A stretch of 64,000 nt of DNA from Marsupella aquatica (taxonomy: Eukaryota > Marchantiophyta): assembly GCA_973895155.1 (NCBI GenBank), contig OZ316895.1, positions 1,488,001-1,552,000 on the forward strand, in the 5' to 3' direction. This document shows, in pieces, positions 58,583 through 64,000 of the stretch (positions within the stretch are counted from its first letter, which is position 1; each line of letters opens with the position of its first letter). The position numbers were made by a program, and so were the translations under genes. The notes under the pieces are model-generated. The model was given only the letters and a program-made list of their open reading frames with translations. It was not told where the DNA came from and made no database searches.

Positions 58583-58790
58583 TCACAATTGACATTACCT
58601 GTTTACAACGACTTGTCGTTATTGACATCACGTCTATACGAAGTAATTGCAAACTAACGGAATTCATGGTATAAACGCATTCCGTTCATACAATTGTCAA
58701 TAACGTCAAGTTTATACAAAGAATCGTGTGAAAATTGATATCAAGTTTATACGATCAATTGTAAATGAACGGAACTCATTCGAAGACTCG
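58583..58790. repeat. inverted and direct repeat cluster (foldback)
   Basis: aattgcaaactaacggaatt (about 58645) faces attccgttcatacaattg (about 58679) as an imperfect hairpin. The direct partner aattgtaaatgaacggaact lies at about 58760. The words tcaagtttatac and tcacgtctatac accompany them, so one unit is present at least twice directly (about 115 bp apart) and once inverted. Confidence 0.65.
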
Positions 58791-59950
58791 AATGTATCCC
58801 GTAAACTGAGTAATTTTCTAAATTAACTGTTCCAGATCGTTATATAATTAAGTCCCTGCCATCGATTTTCTAAGACATTTTTTCAGGGAGTCCGTCGAGC
58901 ATTTATAAAGAGCAAAGGGTTCTATGTATTGCAACATTAGCGCACCAGGACGTCAAATCGATTTAATATGAGGTCATTCGTTGTAATTCCACAACAATCA
59001 ACTTTTAAGGTTTGCAAAATCAACATACTCGATGCGAGGAATATTCACAACTACTTGTAAAAAATATGTGAGCTTATTCAACGCAGCTTTTATTCATTTT
59101 TTGTGAGTGATGGAAGAGGTATTTGGCCGAGCATTTACGCAGCATGTCTTTGGAAAAAGCTGGGACGCAATGTAGTCCTCAGATTTACTTGAATTGTATT
59201 CGGTGATCAGCTGTCTCGAATCTTTCGTTTGCACAGAAATTTCCTTATCATCCCTAACTGGGAAACGTATCACACAAACACTTTCATACAATCGTGAGTG
59301 GATATACATCCCTTTCTAACGTATCAAAAGTGTAAATCATTACAATTTTCTTGTCAAACTTCTCATTATGAATTCAACCATGTCAGTGAAGACAATTGAA
59401 TCGAACACGGTAGAAAGCTAATAAGCCTAGTTGCCTCGCTCTTGTATAATTAAAAGACTTGATGAAGCATTGTAAGGACAGCTCCCTGATGCTAGTTTCT
59501 AGAATGAAGATCGAAGGGACATGGTACAGTTGACCTTGTTGTTTACAGATGCATGGAATTTCACTTCTAAAAGCTACGGATGATTTAATTAGCTTATCCG
59601 CTCAATCCAGGAAAGTGAGATTTGGTCCCCACATCCGCTTCCCCGACTCTTTTACTCCCCATCTCGATGTACTCATTTGTACTTCAGGCACTAAGCACTG
59701 GGGGCTGTCTTTTGGCAAGGCTGTCTTCGTGTGCAATGCCACACTTTCTCAGGATATTGTGCACTTTGCCAGCTGGTCGTAGTGGAAATGTACAAAACAT
59801 TTTTGTTATTCTGGTCCAACTTTTGGGCTGTGCCTGTACATCACTTTTTTTTTGGTCTAATGTTTAAAATTAGTTTATTCCTCGCGAACCCCACCATGGA
59901 GGGGGGGATCCACTTTATGTTCTTCTCATTGCTTATTTCATTTGATATTA
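58791..59950. other. spacer
   Basis: No gene recognised. Three overlapping plus frames at 59549-60024 resemble retroelement 3' UTR in composition, but no motif supports this. Confidence 0.35.
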
Positions 59951-59952
59951 GT

Positions 59953-60165
59953 GTGGTGAGGACCTTTGGTCATCTCATTTCCCTGGGAGCCCTTGATGGA
60001 AAAGATGGTTCCTCTGCAGCTTGACAAATACTTCGTTTCATGATTCTGGTACAACTTTTTGCCTGACAAATATTTTGTTTCATGATTCTGGTACAACTTT
60101 TTGCCTGTCGTGCGGTGAGCACTTTTGGTCATCTATTCCCTGGGAGCACTAGATGGGAAAGGATA
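59953..60165. repeat. ~157-bp duplication with inner 42-bp tandem pair
   Basis: gacaaatacttcgtttcatg...acaactttttgcct is repeated with a 42-bp period at 60023 and 60065. The outer words ggtgagg.cctttggtcatct and ccctgggagc (about 59953) return at about 60110, so the pair sits inside a larger duplication. Confidence 0.8.
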
Positions 60166-61941
60166 GTTTTTTGGTTCCTTCTGTTGCCGGCATTTCAGCA
60201 TTTCAACCGGTTGTTTCTATCGCTCCCTGTGCTTTCTTTGGTTGTTGGACGTAGATGGCTCCTGGTTTGGTTTCCTGTTTTATTGTGGACCTCCAGCCTC
60301 TCCTATGTGACTTTTTTCTTGCGGGTTGAGACTGAGGTGCTTCTCTTTCAAGCTCAACTTCAAGCCAGGTCACTGGTGCCCCAAGTTGTTTGAGACAGTT
60401 CTCTTTTTGAGGAGATTGGTTTGTAGAAAGTTTTGCAAGTATGCAACAACTTGCCAGAAGAGCACAAGTTTAAACATTTTACTTTTATTACTTTAGTTGA
60501 GGTGGGGCAGTTCTTATGTGACCAAATGAAAGAGTTGTGTTGTAGGATAGTCATTGTAGTAGCTAACCTAGTGATCAATGCTATGAAACTTAGAAATGGA
60601 AGTAATAAACATATCCATGTGACTAGCTGAGCACCAAACTGGCATGGGCGACCCCTATCTGATCAATTGAAAAAGTGATGATCTTTGTCAGAATATCTGC
60701 AACGATGATCAGTGGAGGGAAGAAGCCAAAGCTATTGGCATCACCTCACTGTAGTCTAGCCTCCATGGCGCTAAGTGTGTATGACCTTTACAGCATATCT
60801 GTTGAAATTCCAAACCTCCATCATTCTCTAATACTAGAACTAATTCAAGATCTGCGTTTGACACTCATTAACAAAATGGCTTGTGAGGTTTAGTAAGAGG
60901 ACTGGAACTTCGGAGAGTTCTCATGACCATCACCCTGATTAATCATTCATATTTTGCTTCTCTTCGTACGAAAAAATTGTATTCAAATTCCTGAAATAGG
61001 GATCAGTTGAGGCTATAGTCTTGGCCAACAGCAACAAGGCAAACTGCCTCCTTACAGTCGTGGGGGAGGGAAAGATCGCAATGAAATCCCTCCAACATTC
61101 CACTAGATGTTCCACTTGAAAAACTTCAAGAATGAAACATTACTCCATTGTGTTTTGACTATAGAATCTATCAAATACTGGTTGCGATGACTCCAAATTC
61201 ATCCCTCAATATGCTTCAAACTACAGAGTTGAAGTGCTCACGGTACGTACTCTTTTCAAAACAGAGTGTAACGACTTTGAAGAACAACGGCTGCTTCAGT
61301 TCGAAACCAAACTTCCACCACTCTGTAAATCTCCATATCTTCAGTGCAATATCAAATCTGAAATCACATGCAAAGATCTCTGTGGCAAATAACCTGGACA
61401 ACGAGTAATTCCCCATGGATGTACCCACAAGACCTTTATTCTAATGCACGACTTCAGCCCAAATTGGTCGCTCACAAGACCGAGCCTAAGCGAACCTCCT
61501 CTATAATGACGATGGTTGGTATAAACCTACATCCACACGTACAGCCTATTTAGATGTTCATACGTGATAGCAACCCGTTAGAAGAATCCCCAAAATTACT
61601 TGAAAGCAACCTGTGAATCAGAGGAGCTCTGAAACAGCAAGGGGAGGAGATCAGCTTACCTGAAGAAGGTTGACAGATACTTTGTAGTAAAAAAGAACAG
61701 GTATCCCATATGGCCCTTCCGTGCAGATCTGTCTTTCCAAATTGGTTACGAATTCATATTGTCCATCTGTAGACAACGAAGGTATCCATCAGACCTAAGT
61801 TAGGGGGAACGACTAAACAAAAGACAGAAATATACAAATAAAAAGCCAGGCTACCACAATACCATGTCCATCTCACACAATATTGTGCTGAGCACAGCCA
61901 AATAGCTGGGGTTACAAATGATGGAAGCAATCACCAACATA
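60166..61941. other. spacer with one possible exon
   Basis: No firm gene. On the minus strand at about 61668-61775 a stretch is bounded by an acceptor (ttgtctacag) and a donor (gtaagc) and reads GQYEFVTNLERQICTEGPYG then IPVLFYYKVSVNLLQ. It could be a later exon of the PHD gene if that gene does not stop at 61942. Confidence 0.35.
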
Positions 61942-64000
61942 TTAAACACAGGGCAGACTCTTTTTGCACGATGAGCTTTCTAGATTACGCTCCTCGATGT
62001 CTTCTGTACACAATTCCTGCAAATTCCAAGAGAACGAATATGACTCCAACAGAAAGAAAACGAATAACACATCAACTTAATGAGTAGCAGCAATTTTCTA
62101 CTTAGGTATTACATGTAAGATCTTCGGGGATGACCAACTTGACTACCCTACAGTTTCTGGTTGTTCTTAAACAATACAACCAGTAAGAAAATTACCTCGT
62201 TAACGCACATATTCGAATGAACTCTAATCAGACATATTTCTGTTCAAGCTGGAAAGTTGTAGTTACAGGCGAAGTAACTTGCCTGGGGTACGGCACAATC
62301 TGCGTGCCGAGGATCCCAGAGAAGGGCGCAGGAACATTCCCACTGATCGTCTGGCACTATCCCTACTGGAGCCCTGAAATGAGGCATCCACGCAACAGCG
62401 CAAACAATTTCATCCTTCAGTTGCGAGCGACATGGCTAAATTTACAACAAAATTGCTAGATTTCAATGTTTGGCACTCTTAACTATGAAGCCTCTTCTGC
62501 GGTTTTTATTATAACCTCCAAAAATGATCCAGCGGCCAATTACTGACTAGAAACCTTCAAATACAAGTCCAGGAAAACTCCCACCCAGCATAGCGTGATA
62601 TCTGGATGATGCTCCTCAGTAGTGTACTATAAGGTTAGATTGGACATTGCATGCAATCCACAACCCCACTCAATCGAATTATCGGCGGAAGGCCCTTCTC
62701 GCAGGTGAGATGATGCAATTCAACACTAAGGTCTTAGCTTAGACCTGATTCCACACGAAGCATACGTTCAGGAAACGTGAGCAACACAAGATTTAGTTCA
62801 AGCTCGTATCTGACGACTTCATGTAATCAGCCTATCACCCAAAGTCGTCTTTGTAACTAGATGTGAACTAGGATTGAACCTAAAATTTCACCGTCTGTTT
62901 GACCTGTCACAGACTCAACCTTCTTATCGTCCCTTCAGAGTGAAATGCGTCCAAATACCGTCTTGGACTTTTTGAAAATTCTAATCGATAATAGAAGACT
63001 TACCAACCGTAAGGAATACTTCACTACATATCAATCACAAGTTGTCATGAAGACAAAGCCTTAGTACATACGAGCATTTCAGACGTATTTCTGATAGATA
63101 AGGACTGTTTTGGAAAAACACCTTCTCCATTTCCCACAGAAGATATCTTTTTCTGCGGTTGAGCCGTCAGGACATATCTCGCCTTCCTCGAACAAAACAA
63201 GAGTGCACTGAATCCAATTTTCTTTCGAACCAGGTGGAAGCTGCATAGGAGGCAAACAGCCTTTAGGCCATATATTCTGCAAAACAGGCACCAACAATCA
63301 CATAATTACAAGAACAAGAACAAGAGAATTCCAGGACTCTTAGGCAAGAGATAAAGCCATTTCCCAGTAGTTGTACCTCCGGAAGAGAGAACTCGTCCTA
63401 GCTGAGATCAACCCAAAGTGGAGTAAGAGGAACAAGATACAAAATGAACCCATACATTCGCTAAATTGTATTCTGCAGTCTCTTGTTCGAGTCGTTTCTC
63501 CTCGCTAGTGAGAGGAATCTCCTCTCCAAAACGTTGAGCAGTCTGTGCTCTGAGAAACACATAAGATGTGCCATCAGTGACTACGGTATAGTCGGCCGAT
63601 ATAAACATATATCTTCGTTCGACACGTGCAGTTGTCAATGAAAAGGAGTAATTGGGTTTACAGTGCTCACAGGTTGTCATGTAGGTCGACCTCATCGACT
63701 ATGCCATTCCACTCTGGAACATCTGCTTGGAATTTGGGTCCAAGTCGCACTTTCATCCTTCGACCATTGCTCATACGTAACAATTCTCTCTCAACTCGGC
63801 CAATGCGGGAATCTTCCCGCCACCAATCCTTAGGCTTTCCTCCAGCATGAGAGTCACATTGTTTCTGACTTTTTCTGCACATCTTCCGTTTCCTCTTACA
63901 TGGTCGGCAGAGCCATTCATCAACCCGTGGAATGATTTTCATTCGAACGTTTATGCAACCCATGTGAAAAATCTGCTCACAAGAGTCACAGATGAGGGAG
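61942..64000 (-). CDS. PHD-finger protein, 3' half, partial at window end
   Basis: A nuclear chromatin-reader-type gene entering from beyond position 64000. Exons on the minus strand: >64000-63671, 63549-63456, 63276-63122, 62373-62283 and 62016-61942 (TAA), with agreeing phases. Exon A holds the second half of a C4HC3 PHD finger (ICDSCEQIFHMGC ... IPRVDEWLCRPC), a basic stretch, and VRLGPKFQADVPEW, which resembles the start of an ELM2 domain. Later exons carry ENWIQCTLV, FCGKWRR joined to APVG, and DDQWECSCALLWDPRHADCA, a Cys-rich plant module found, from memory, behind such PHD fingers. The intron after 62283 begins GCAAGT and not GT. Whether the protein ends at 61942 or continues into the 61.7-kb exon is open. 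PHD fingers of this type bind histone H3 tails. Confidence 0.75.

Overview
The window is nuclear DNA of a land plant. Two genes carry many small GT-AG introns and encode plant-type proteins: an NADPH-dependent ferric-chelate reductase and the ER glucosidase I of N-glycan trimming. The spaces between genes are full of plant-type retroelements. Short to medium introns (mostly about 80-1100 bp), and two intronless genes that look bacterial and fungal in origin, suggest a bryophyte or another seed-free plant. That placement is inference; the species cannot be read from the sequence.

Layout. 1-2,675: 3' part of a decayed L1-clade LINE. 5,471-9,985 (+): FRO-type ferric reductase, 8 exons, reading through to 763 aa. 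11.5-12.6 kb: nested tandem repeats. 13,976-14,596 (+): intronless GFA/CENP-V-type zinc protein, fungal in character. 15.9-18.8 kb: further short tandem repeats. About 19.4-28,567 (+): glucosidase I (GCS1), about 23 exons. 28.6-55 kb: transposon-rich DNA with two tRNA-like SINEs that have perfect target-site duplications, a 3-kb non-LTR element with a restriction-like endonuclease domain and an inverted 5' half, a decayed second copy of it, and a Ty1/copia relic. 55,627-56,790 (+): intronless GT4 glycosyltransferase of bacterial character. 61,942-64,000 (-): 3' half of a PHD-finger gene that runs off the window and contains a GC-AG intron.

The strongest observations concern mobile elements. 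The LINE at the left edge ends in a small hairpin plus an A-rich tail. Both SINEs end in the same hairpin with changed but still pairing stems, as expected if the SINEs use the LINE machinery. The 3-kb endonuclease element has a 10-bp target duplication and an inverted 5' segment whose outer end shows microhomology to the target, which is the signature of twin priming. It carries an N-terminal zinc finger and a C-terminal nuclease but no reverse transcriptase between them.

The cellular genes are unrelated housekeeping or accessory functions (iron reduction, N-glycan processing, chromatin reading, sugar transfer). Nothing suggests that they work as one pathway.
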